In this document: positions 26,380 through 33,254 of the stretch, in pieces
How positions within the stretch are numbered: position 1 is the first letter of the stretch
How the letters are laid out: the number at the start of each line of letters is the position of its first letter
NCBI GenBank assembly: GCA_963823525.1
Contig: CAWGLW010000001.1
Coordinates: 62,001-126,000 of the forward strand
Direction: 5' to 3'
Origin: CAWGLW01 sp963823525
GTDB lineage: Bacteria > Pseudomonadota > Gammaproteobacteria > Steroidobacterales > Steroidobacteraceae
Length of the DNA: 64,000 bases
The notes under the pieces: generated by a model
Databases searched by the model: none
Seen by the model: only the letters and a program-made list of their open reading frames with translations
Told to the model about the DNA's origin: nothing
Made by a program: the position numbers and the translations under genes

Positions 26380-26445
26380 GTTACCTGCAAGTCGCTGATA
26401 TATCTTCGGTAACGCCACGGGGAGCCAAATGACTGATGATTTGGC
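26380..26445. promoter_or_regulatory. Inverted repeats in the parA/CHAD divergent promoter region
   Basis: Two inverted repeats lie between the divergent genes: GTTACC (26380-26385) with GGTAAC (26408-26413), and GCCAAAT (26424-26430) with ATTTGGC (26439-26445) around an 8-base loop. They could be operators for shared control of both genes. There is no T-tract, so they are unlikely to be terminators. Function is not shown. Confidence 0.3.
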
Positions 26446-26495
26446 GTGCGAAGCGGCCCAATCGGCGTTAGCCTTGCCATAAAGAGCCGCCCGGA

Positions 26496-27569
26496 ATGGC
26501 CGACAACGATCCACTCGACATGCGAGAAGATGGCGCCACGCTTCAGAGCGCGGATGCGGCCCGACGGCCCAATCCCTCAGCTGACTCAACCGATCCCGCG
26601 ATCGGGGCCCCACGCGCCCGAACCGACTGCCGGGAAGCTTCAGGGGCGTGCAGCGGTGCCGGCGCCCATCCGGAGCCGGTAAAAACGCGGGGCAGCGATC
26701 CGCTGCTCACGCTGATCGGCGATTACCTGAGACTCATGCTTGAGCAGATCAGGCATGAAGAGGCTCGCGTCCGCGAGTCAGCGGATCCGGACGCAGTTCA
26801 CAAGATGCGGGTCGCGATCCGCCGCACCCGCTCGGTGTTGCGCACCTTCGATCATCTGTTCCCGGGCGACAAGGCTGAGTCACTGAATGGCGAATTACAC
26901 TGGCTGGCAGGAATGCTTGGCGAGGTTCGTGATGCCGATGTCCATCAGGCCGCGATTGACGATTTCCAGGCGACGCTGCCTGACGATGCCGCGGTCGGCC
27001 TGCAGCCATACCTGCAACACGTGAAGGATGCCCACAGCCAGGCAAGAGCCGCGCTGCTCGCTGCGATGACCGGCGAGCGCTACGTGGCTCTGCTCGATCA
27101 ACTGGACAATCTGGTCGCAAGCGGGCCGGAGGTGGGCGTATTGCGCCGTTACGGTGATCTGTTGATCGCCGACTGCGCCGCTTCCAGCGCAGCAACCGGC
27201 GTCCGCAAGATCCTGAAACGAGGTCGCCGCATCGCCAGCGATTCCCCGGCCGAGAAATTGCATCGGCTTCGAATCGAAGGCAAACGACTGCGCTACCTGC
27301 TGGAATTCTTCTCGGAAGCACAGCCGAAGCGCTGGCGCTCCCTCCTCAAGGCGTTGCGCGAACTTCAGAACGTGCTCGGCGAATACCAGGACGCGCGCGT
27401 GGCACTTGAACGCGCCGGCGAGTTCGCCCGAAAAATCACACCTGACCGAAATACAAAGGCGTTATTGCTGGCGCTCGGTCGGCTGGAGCAATATGAGCAA
27501 CAACGCATGGTCACCGGTCGAGCGCAATTCGCCGAGGTCTGGAAGCGCTTCGAGAAGACCTGCGGCTGA
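26496..27569 (+). CDS. CHAD-domain protein (likely polyphosphate-binding)
   Basis: The 357-residue protein has a low-complexity N-terminus (about 1-68, rich in A, D, P, R) followed by a helical CHAD domain with its conserved histidines and arginines (DAVHKMRVAIRRTRSVLRTF near 95, then LHRLRIEGKRLRYLLEFF near 265). Such domains bind polyphosphate and several CHAD proteins localise to polyphosphate granules. The neighbouring PiT phosphate transporter, beyond the tRNA-Arg locus, fits phosphate storage. Its TGA stop is the first three bases of a 161 bp repeat unit. No CYTH domain is fused. The start is uncertain because no strong ribosome site precedes 26496. Confidence 0.88.
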   Translation: MADNDPLDMREDGATLQSADAARRPNPSADSTDPAIGAPRARTDCREASGACSGAGAHPEPVKTRGSDPLLTLIGDYLRLMLEQIRHEEARVRESADPDAVHKMRVAIRRTRSVLRTFDHLFPGDKAESLNGELHWLAGMLGEVRDADVHQAAIDDFQATLPDDAAVGLQPYLQHVKDAHSQARAALLAAMTGERYVALLDQLDNLVASGPEVGVLRRYGDLLIADCAASSAATGVRKILKRGRRIASDSPAEKLHRLRIEGKRLRYLLEFFSEAQPKRWRSLLKALRELQNVLGEYQDARVALERAGEFARKITPDRNTKALLLALGRLEQYEQQRMVTGRAQFAEVWKRFEKTCG

Positions 27570-27679
27570 CCGGCCTCGCAACCGCTCGGCCGTTTGTCGG
27601 CGCACGTAATGCGCCTCGGATCGAACCACCTCTCGATGGTCGGGGGTCCGAACCCCGCACACCCCAACAGGCAAACAAG

Positions 27680-27701
27680 AAAGGGCCCGGAAGGACCCTT
27701 T
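27680..27701. terminator. Hairpin in repeat copy 1
   Basis: AAAGGGCCC and GGACCCTTT pair around a four-base GGAA loop. It can act as a terminator for the CHAD gene on the plus strand and for any read-through from the tRNA on the minus strand. The T-tract is interrupted on both sides. Confidence 0.5.
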
Positions 27702-27840
27702 CGTGTTTGCTGGCGCGGCCGGAGGGATGACCGGCCTCGCAACCGCTCGGCCGTTTGTCGGCGCACGTAATGCGCCTCGGATCGAACCACCTCTCGATGG
27801 TCGGGGGTCCGAACCCCGCACACCCCAACAGGCAAACAAG

Positions 27841-27862
27841 AAAGGGCCCGGAAGGACCCTTT
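27841..27862. terminator. Hairpin in repeat copy 2
   Basis: Identical to the hairpin in repeat copy 1, exactly 161 bp further on. Confidence 0.45.
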
Positions 27863-28001
27863 CGTGTTTGCTGGCGCGGCCGGAGGGATGACCGGCCTCG
27901 CAACCGCTCGGCCGTTTGTCGGCGCACGTAATGCGCCTCGGATCGAACCACCTCTCGATGGTCGGGGGTCCGAACCCCGCACACCCCAACAGGCAAACAA
28001 G

Positions 28002-28023
28002 AAAGGGCCCGGAAGGACCCTTT
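28002..28023 (-). terminator. Terminator downstream of tRNA-Arg (repeat copy 3)
   Basis: On the minus strand a 9 bp stem (AAAGGGTCC with GGGCCCTTT, one G-T pair, loop TTCC) begins about 10 bases after the tRNA CCA end and is followed by CTTGTTTG, a moderately T-rich tail. It is the natural terminator for the tRNA transcript, and it was copied with each repeat. Confidence 0.6.
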
Positions 28024-28032
28024 CGTGTTTGC

Positions 28033-28109
28033 TGGCGCGGCCGGAGGGATTCGAACCCCCGACCCTCAGGTTCGAAGCCTGATGCTCTATCCAACTGAGC
28101 TACGGCCGC
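28033..28109 (-). tRNA. tRNA-Arg (anticodon UCG)
   Basis: The 77-base sequence on the minus strand folds as a tRNA. The acceptor GCGGCCG pairs with CGGCCGC, the D arm is GCTCAGTTGGATAGAGC, the anticodon stem-loop TCAGG-CTTCGAA-CCTGA gives anticodon TCG (reads CGA), and the T arm is GGGGGTTCGAATCCCTC. The CCA end is encoded (TGG at 28033-28035 on the plus strand). A TAGAAT box lies upstream at 28122-28127 with a GC-rich discriminator, as is usual for stable RNA promoters. Its last 17-18 bases are repeated in three tandem units downstream. Confidence 0.98.
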
Positions 28110-28121
28110 GCGGGAGCCGGG

Positions 28122-28127
28122 ATTCTA
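28122..28127 (-). promoter_or_regulatory. Candidate -10 box of tRNA-Arg
   Basis: TAGAAT on the minus strand lies 12 bases before the mature tRNA 5' end, followed by a GC-rich discriminator. A -35 match is not obvious. The remaining 28128-28314 shows no gene. Confidence 0.45.
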
Positions 28128-28314
28128 TCCTGACTCGAGCGCCTCGTCGCCGGCATCGATGGACTTGGGTGAAGATCTGCCTCCGACACCACCGCATCCG
28201 GCCCCTCTCCACGCCGCGCTATGATCAAAAAGTGGATCGACGCCACTGCGGCCAATGCAATAATGCGCACATGGCACGCCAGGTCCGATCCAGAGCCGCC
28301 CGGAAGGGCGGCCG

Positions 28315-29949
28315 ATGCAATCCGCTGCCCGCCGGGGCTGGCGACCGGTCGCCCAGTCCATGTTGAAGGACAGGTTAAGCGTCGCTATCGCACTGCTTCT
28401 GTTGCTGACCGCAGGCTATTTCGTGTTCTGGGGCCTGGAGTACACGAACCACCAGCATACGCTCCTGTTCCTGATGGCAGCAGCTTTCGGCCTGTTCATG
28501 GCTTTCAACATCGGCGGTAACGACGTTGCGAATTCCTTCGGCACCAGCGTGGGCGCCGGTACGCTGAGCATCAAGCAGGCTCTGGCCGTTGCTGCCGTTT
28601 TCGAGGTCAGTGGCGCGGTCATCGCCGGCGGCGCGGTGACCGATACGATCCGCAAGGGCATCGTCGACCTCTCCGCGGTGACCGGCGATCCGGCATTCTC
28701 CCTGATGGACTTCGTCTACATCATGATGTCCGCGTTGCTGGCCGCGGCGCTCTGGCTTTTGATCGCAACACGGCGGGGATGGCCGGTTTCAACGACACAC
28801 TCGATCATCGGCGGCATCGTCGGCAGTTCGATCACGCTCGGATTTCTCGCCGGCGGAGCCGATGAGGCTTTTTCGCTGGTCAAGTGGGACAAGATCGCGA
28901 TGATCGCCCTGTCATGGATTGTCTCGCCGGTACTCGGCGGCCTGTGCTCTTATGTGCTTTTCTGGAACATCAGGAAGTTCATTCTTCAATACAACGAGCA
29001 GGCCAAAGCGCAACTCAAGCACATCAAGCGACTGAAGAAAGCGCACAAGCAAGAGCACAAGACGGCGCTGGAGCGCATGACGGAGCTCGAGTTATCCACC
29101 TACAACGACGCGATGATTCGTGACGCGGCACGGATCGGCGAACTGGAGGCATCCGGCGAGGCGCCCGGGCACGAGCATTCCTTCGAGTCCGAGTACTTCC
29201 GGCGATTGCAGGACATCGAAAGGCAACGCAAGGAGATCAAGTCGCACCGCGCGCTGCGGTTCTATGTGCCGATACTCGCAGCGGCCGGTTCGATGGTGAT
29301 CACTGCGATGCTGCTGTTCAAGGGACTGAAGAACATTCCGCTGAACCTGTCGCAGGTCCAGAACTGGCTGATCATCCTGATGGTCGCAGCTGCTGTCTGG
29401 ATGGCGATCTACGTATTCGCGCGCGCGCTGAAGAGCAAGTCGCTGGATCGCTCCACTTTTATGCTGTTCAGCTGGATGCAGGTTTTCACGGCGGCGGGCT
29501 TCGCGTTCAGCCATGGCTCCAATGACATCGCCAATGCGATCGGACCTTTCGCCGCCATCCTCGACGTGCTGCGCACCGGTGGCATCAACCCCAAGGCGCC
29601 GGTCCCACCGATCGCGTTGCTGTCCTTCGGTATTGCGCTGGTCGCCGGCCTCTGGTTCATCGGCAAAGAGGTGATCCAGACCGTTGGACGGAACCTCACG
29701 CGCATGCACCCCTCGTCCGGCTTCGCGGCCGAGCTCTCCGCTGCCGGCGTGGTCATGCTGGCCTCGACGCTTGGGATTCCGGTTTCCTCGACGCACATCC
29801 TGGTCGGTGCCGTGCTGGGCATCGGCATGGTCAATCGCGCGGCGAACTGGGAACTGATGAAACCGATCGGCGCTGCATGGCTCATCACGTTGCCGGCGGC
29901 CGCAACCCTTTCATCGATAGCGTTCTTCGCCTTGCGCGCCATTTTTTGA
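28315..29949 (+). CDS. PiT-family inorganic phosphate transporter
   Basis: The 544-residue membrane protein has the two inverted PiT signatures, NIGGNDVANSFGTSVGAG near residue 62 and SHGSNDIANAIGP near 400, separated by a long charged cytoplasmic loop (about 220-320, rich in K, E, H and possibly coiled). It imports phosphate, or metal phosphate, with protons or sodium. The start at 28315 has GGAAGG about seven bases upstream; an internal ATG at 28363 lacks a ribosome site. The CHAD protein upstream, beyond the tRNA locus, suggests a link to phosphate storage. No PhoU-like (DUF47) partner gene is adjacent. Confidence 0.94.
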   Translation: MQSAARRGWRPVAQSMLKDRLSVAIALLLLLTAGYFVFWGLEYTNHQHTLLFLMAAAFGLFMAFNIGGNDVANSFGTSVGAGTLSIKQALAVAAVFEVSGAVIAGGAVTDTIRKGIVDLSAVTGDPAFSLMDFVYIMMSALLAAALWLLIATRRGWPVSTTHSIIGGIVGSSITLGFLAGGADEAFSLVKWDKIAMIALSWIVSPVLGGLCSYVLFWNIRKFILQYNEQAKAQLKHIKRLKKAHKQEHKTALERMTELELSTYNDAMIRDAARIGELEASGEAPGHEHSFESEYFRRLQDIERQRKEIKSHRALRFYVPILAAAGSMVITAMLLFKGLKNIPLNLSQVQNWLIILMVAAAVWMAIYVFARALKSKSLDRSTFMLFSWMQVFTAAGFAFSHGSNDIANAIGPFAAILDVLRTGGINPKAPVPPIALLSFGIALVAGLWFIGKEVIQTVGRNLTRMHPSSGFAAELSAAGVVMLASTLGIPVSSTHILVGAVLGIGMVNRAANWELMKPIGAAWLITLPAAATLSSIAFFALRAIF

Positions 29950-29967
29950 ACACCACGCGCGTCGGAC

Positions 29968-30129
29968 TCAGCGCAGGTTATTGTCGAACCACCTGAAGCC
30001 GGCATACAGCCCCGCGCCACTGGCCATCGCAGAAAGCACGACGGCAGCGCCGAGCCCGATTTTCGCACCCAGCCACCAGCCCAGCGATCCGGCCAGAAAA
30101 GCGGCGAGCCATCCGATCAGTGCTCGCAA
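29968..30129 (-). CDS. Small membrane protein (53 residues), TTG start
   Basis: A short frame on the minus strand, 23 bases after the MmsA stop, encodes 53 residues beginning MRALIGWLAAFLAGSLGWWL and ending FRWFDNNLR. It predicts two short membrane helices around residues 4-20 and 26-44 joined by GAKIG. A TGA lies two codons upstream in frame, so TTG at 30129 is the only plausible start; a GCGGGGT stretch lies about 7 bases before it. The pattern (glycine and tryptophan in the first helix, charged end) looks like a real small inner-membrane protein of a kind common in Gammaproteobacteria. Function unknown. Confidence 0.65.
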   Translation of the reverse strand: MRALIGWLAAFLAGSLGWWLGAKIGLGAAVVLSAMASGAGLYAGFRWFDNNLR

Positions 30130-30152
30130 CGGTCAGACCCCGCAGTGCGTGA

Positions 30153-31688
30153 TCATTTCATGGTCGGCATCACGAACTGGGCAGCCTCACTTTTCTTCGT
30201 GGGCCAGCGCGAGGTGACGGTTTTCAGGCGCGTATAGAAACGAACGCCATCGGGACCGTGCACGTGCAGCGCTCCGAACAGCGACCTCTTCCAGCCCCCA
30301 AAAGAATGAAATGCCATCGGCACCGGGATCGGCACGTTTATCCCGACCATTCCGGCCTGCACGCCCTCACTGAAACGCCTGGCGCTCTCGCCGCTTGCGG
30401 TAAAAATCGCAGCCCCGTTGCCAAACTCATGTTCGTTGACGATCCGCAATGCGCTCGACAGGTCGGGCACGCGGACCACGCACAGCACGGGCCCGAATAT
30501 TTCCTCGCGGTAAATGCGCATTTGCGGTTCGACGCAGTCAAACAGGCACGGACCGATGAAGAATCCGTCGCCGTACCCGGGAACCTCCAATTTACGCCCA
30601 TCGACAATGAGCCTCGCGCCTTCCTCAACGCCAAGGTCTACGTAACCACGCACCCGCTCGAGGTGCTCACGGGTCACCAGTGGACCCATCTCCGATGGCT
30701 CGGCCGTACCCGGCCCGATCACCAGAGTCTCTGTCTGCCGCGCGATTTCCTCGATCAACGCATCAGCGCAATCACCAACCGCGACGGCAACCGATATCGC
30801 CATGCAACGCTCGCCGGCTGAGCCATAGGCGGCGCCGATCAGGGCACTGGCAGCGTTGGCCGTATCGGCGTCCGGCATCACGACCAGGTGGTTTTTCGCA
30901 CCGCCAAGCGCCTGCACCCGCTTTCCGTGACTCGACGCGGTCGAGTAAACGTGCTCGGCCACGGGCGTGGAGCCGACGAAACTGACGGCCGCTACGCGCG
31001 GATCGGTGAGCAGCGTATCAACCGCCTCGCGGTCTCCATTGATTACATTAAATACGCCGTCCGGCAAGCCGGCCTCGCGCAGCAGTTCAGCAATGCGCAA
31101 CGGACAACTGGGATCCTTCTCCGAGGGTTTCAGGACGAATGTATTGCCGCAGGCAATCGCCAGCGGAAACATCCACATTGGCACCATCGAGGGAAAATTG
31201 AACGGCGTGATGCCGGCGCAGACTCCGACCGGCTGGCGCAGCGACCAGCTGTCGATGCCGGTACCAACGCTCTCCGAGAACTCCCCCTTGAGCAGCTGGG
31301 GTATGCCACAAGCGAACTCGACAACCTCGATGCCTCGAATCACCTCGCCGCGCGCGTCGGATCGCACCTTGCCGTGTTCGGCAGTGATCAGGCTGGCCAG
31401 CTCGTCGGTATGCTGATCGAGCAGGGCCTTGAATCGAAACATCACGCGGGCCCGCTGCAATGCGGGCGTGGCGGCCCAGCCGGTCAGTGCCGCGCTGGCC
31501 GCGGCAATCGCCCCCCGGGTCTCGTCGGCTGATGCGAGCGCGACTTCACCCCGCAAGGTGCCCGAGGCTGGATTGAATACCGCACCGAAGCGCCCGGACT
31601 CGCCGGCCACGTGCTGCCCGGCCACGAAGTGACCAAGGCGAAATCCCTCGCGGGCGGTCCCGGTTGACGCAGGCTGCGCATTACTCAT
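30153..31688 (-). CDS. mmsA: CoA-acylating methylmalonate-semialdehyde dehydrogenase
   Basis: The 511-residue aldehyde dehydrogenase has the MmsA signatures: GVCAGITPFNFPSMVPMWMF, FVLKPSEKDP, FVGSTPVAEHVY and the catalytic cysteine in YGSAGERCMAIS near residue 293. The shifted GxERC motif separates MmsA from ordinary aldehyde dehydrogenases. It converts methylmalonate semialdehyde to propionyl-CoA in valine and thymine breakdown using NAD and CoA. It follows phenylalanine hydroxylase on the same strand with an 84-base gap. An MmsB partner is not adjacent. Confidence 0.95.
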   Translation of the reverse strand: MSNAQPASTGTAREGFRLGHFVAGQHVAGESGRFGAVFNPASGTLRGEVALASADETRGAIAAASAALTGWAATPALQRARVMFRFKALLDQHTDELASLITAEHGKVRSDARGEVIRGIEVVEFACGIPQLLKGEFSESVGTGIDSWSLRQPVGVCAGITPFNFPSMVPMWMFPLAIACGNTFVLKPSEKDPSCPLRIAELLREAGLPDGVFNVINGDREAVDTLLTDPRVAAVSFVGSTPVAEHVYSTASSHGKRVQALGGAKNHLVVMPDADTANAASALIGAAYGSAGERCMAISVAVAVGDCADALIEEIARQTETLVIGPGTAEPSEMGPLVTREHLERVRGYVDLGVEEGARLIVDGRKLEVPGYGDGFFIGPCLFDCVEPQMRIYREEIFGPVLCVVRVPDLSSALRIVNEHEFGNGAAIFTASGESARRFSEGVQAGMVGINVPIPVPMAFHSFGGWKRSLFGALHVHGPDGVRFYTRLKTVTSRWPTKKSEAAQFVMPTMK

Positions 31689-31772
31689 GGTGCGGAAATC
31701 TCCTCGGCCGCTTGGTCTGGCGAAAACGCGCTATTGGACAACACAAGTCACCGCGATCGCCACTGTCGCAGA

Positions 31773-32627
31773 TCAACTGTAGATGCGGTCCTGCGCCAGC
31801 AACGCGTCAGCCTCCAGCGGCGGCTGCTGCGCGACCTCGTCATACAATGGCGTGAAGTCCTGGGCTGTCTGCTCGAACAATTGAGCGAAATCGTCGATCA
31901 CGAAATAGGTACCCTGGAACGTGTCGATCTTGTACCGGCTGCGCAGCACCCGTCGCAGGTCGAAACCGACTCGCTGGGGTTTCGGGCTGCTGAGCGCGTA
32001 GTCAATCTCGCTTGGCGAGGACATGATTCCCGCGCCATAGACCCTCAGGCCCTCGGCTGTGTCGATCAGTCCGAATTCGACCGTGTACCAGTAAAGCCGA
32101 GCCAGGTATTCCAGCGCATGAAGGCCGTCGGCCTTCAGCCCCCCCTGCCCGTAGGCCTGCATGTAGTCGGCAAATACCGGGTCGAACAGCAGGGGCACAT
32201 GCCCGAAAAAGTCGTGGAAAATATCGGGTTCGACGATGTACTCGAATTCTTGTTCCTCACGCAGCCAGACTGTGACCGGAAATCTTCTCGCCGCGAGGTG
32301 CCCGAAAAAGACCTTCTCCGGCAACAGACCGGGGACGGCCACGACGCGCCAGCCGGTCACCTCTCCGAGTCGATCGTTTACTTCGGCAAAGCGTGGTATG
32401 CCCTGCGCATAGTCGAGCGTATCGATGACCTGAAGGAACTCCGGGCAGGCCCTGCCCGGCACCAGTCGCATCTGCCGCGCATACAGCCGCCGCCAACGAT
32501 CCTGCTGGGCCTGCGTATAGACGGAATAGTCCTGGACCACCGTGTAGTCCGGCTGCATCTCACTGTAGTCGCCGCGTAGACCATGGGTGCTTGTCCCAAA
32601 GGTCGCCGGAGCTTCTTTCTCGGACAT
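31773..32627 (-). CDS. phhA: Phenylalanine 4-monooxygenase
   Basis: The 284-residue enzyme hydroxylates phenylalanine to tyrosine with tetrahydropterin, iron and oxygen. The iron ligands fall at H138, H143 (IFHDFFGHVPLL) and E184 (YWYTVEFG), the same numbers as known for the Chromobacterium enzyme. The start at 32627 is chosen for the GGAGGG ribosome site 7 bases upstream; a frame start at 32642 lacks one. The pterin recycling gene phhB is not adjacent. It is the first gene of a minus-strand set with mmsA and the small membrane protein. Confidence 0.97.
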   Translation of the reverse strand: MSEKEAPATFGTSTHGLRGDYSEMQPDYTVVQDYSVYTQAQQDRWRRLYARQMRLVPGRACPEFLQVIDTLDYAQGIPRFAEVNDRLGEVTGWRVVAVPGLLPEKVFFGHLAARRFPVTVWLREEQEFEYIVEPDIFHDFFGHVPLLFDPVFADYMQAYGQGGLKADGLHALEYLARLYWYTVEFGLIDTAEGLRVYGAGIMSSPSEIDYALSSPKPQRVGFDLRRVLRSRYKIDTFQGTYFVIDDFAQLFEQTAQDFTPLYDEVAQQPPLEADALLAQDRIYS

Positions 32628-32817
32628 ACGCAAGCCCTCCACGCCGTGCCGGCCTCAAGCATAGCCACTCATGGACAAGCGTGCAGCCGCAAACGCAGGC
32701 TGCCACGAGGCCCGGGACGCGCTGGCTCTCCAACGACGGCACATGGCGGTCTGATATAGTTCAAGATCTTTGCCAACCGCCTCCGGGCGCATAGCCAAAA
32801 GTCTGAAGGAACACGCC

Positions 32818-33198
32818 ATGAAGCTCTTCTTAGCCCTCCTCATCGCGCCGCTCGCCCTCGGCTCAGGCATGACGGCCGGTGCCATCTGCGTCTACCCACA
32901 GGCACCGCAGAACCTTCCAAACGGCGCCACCGCCGACAAGCCGACCATGCTGGCCGCCCAGGCCGCCGTCAAGGAATACTCGCAGGCCGTGCAAGGCACC
33001 TACCTGCCCTGCCTTGAACAGGAAAAGAACGATTCGATAGCCGCACTGGACCCGGCGGACCCGGATTTCGGGAAGAAGAAGAAGACGCTCGAGTCGATCC
33101 ACGCCAAGAAGCACAATGCGGCGATGGATGAACTTCAGGCCACCGCGAACACCTGGAGCGAGGAGATCAAGGCCTTTGACCGGCAGGGCAAGGAATAA
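32818..33198 (+). CDS. Small secreted protein of unknown function
   Basis: The 126-residue protein starts at an ATG with AAGGA 6 bases upstream. It has a clear signal peptide (about 1-22, cleavage near AGA-IC) and a mature region with two cysteines (near residues 24 and 64) that could form a disulphide. The rest is a charged helical segment (KKKKTLESIHAKKHNAAMDE). I do not recognise a family. It lies directly before the molybdenum cofactor genes, but nothing in it suggests a link. Confidence 0.8.
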   Translation: MKLFLALLIAPLALGSGMTAGAICVYPQAPQNLPNGATADKPTMLAAQAAVKEYSQAVQGTYLPCLEQEKNDSIAALDPADPDFGKKKKTLESIHAKKHNAAMDELQATANTWSEEIKAFDRQGKE

Positions 33199-33254
33199 CC
33201 TCGAGCGCGGTGCCTGATGTCGACACGACGCGCAGGCGCGAGGAATGCAGCCCG

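Larger units (their letters stand above)
27567..28049. repeat. Three perfect 161 bp tandem repeats derived from the tRNA-Arg 3' end
   Basis: Copies lie at 27567-27727, 27728-27888 and 27889-28049 and appear identical by eye. Each ends, on the plus strand, with the last 17-18 bases of the adjacent minus-strand tRNA-Arg(UCG) (bases 28033-28049 in the native copy). Each also holds a terminator-like AAAGGG..CCCTTT hairpin, a GGCGCA/TGCGCC hairpin and T-loop-like GGTTCGATCC and GGGGTTCGGACCCC segments. The array runs from the CHAD stop codon to the tRNA. This is the architecture of the tyrT/rtT repeats of E. coli. There is no transposase and no terminal repeat. Confidence 0.97.

Noticed and set aside
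26424..26445. GCCAAAT/ATTTGGC hairpin as a terminator
   Set aside because: It lies in a divergent promoter region, where no transcript needs to end, and has no T-tract.
25426..26613. 395-codon minus-strand frame over the parA region
   Set aside because: The ParA protein is in another frame with complete motifs; this frame encodes no known domain.
27567..28049. CRISPR array or insertion sequence
   Set aside because: Units are 161 bp with no spacers, no cas genes, no transposase and no terminal inverted repeats; the shared part is the tRNA-Arg 3' end.
27567..28109. Integrated element at a tRNA attachment site
   Set aside because: The duplicated tRNA ends would fit att sites, but no integrase or foreign genes lie between copies, and each interval is only 161 bp.
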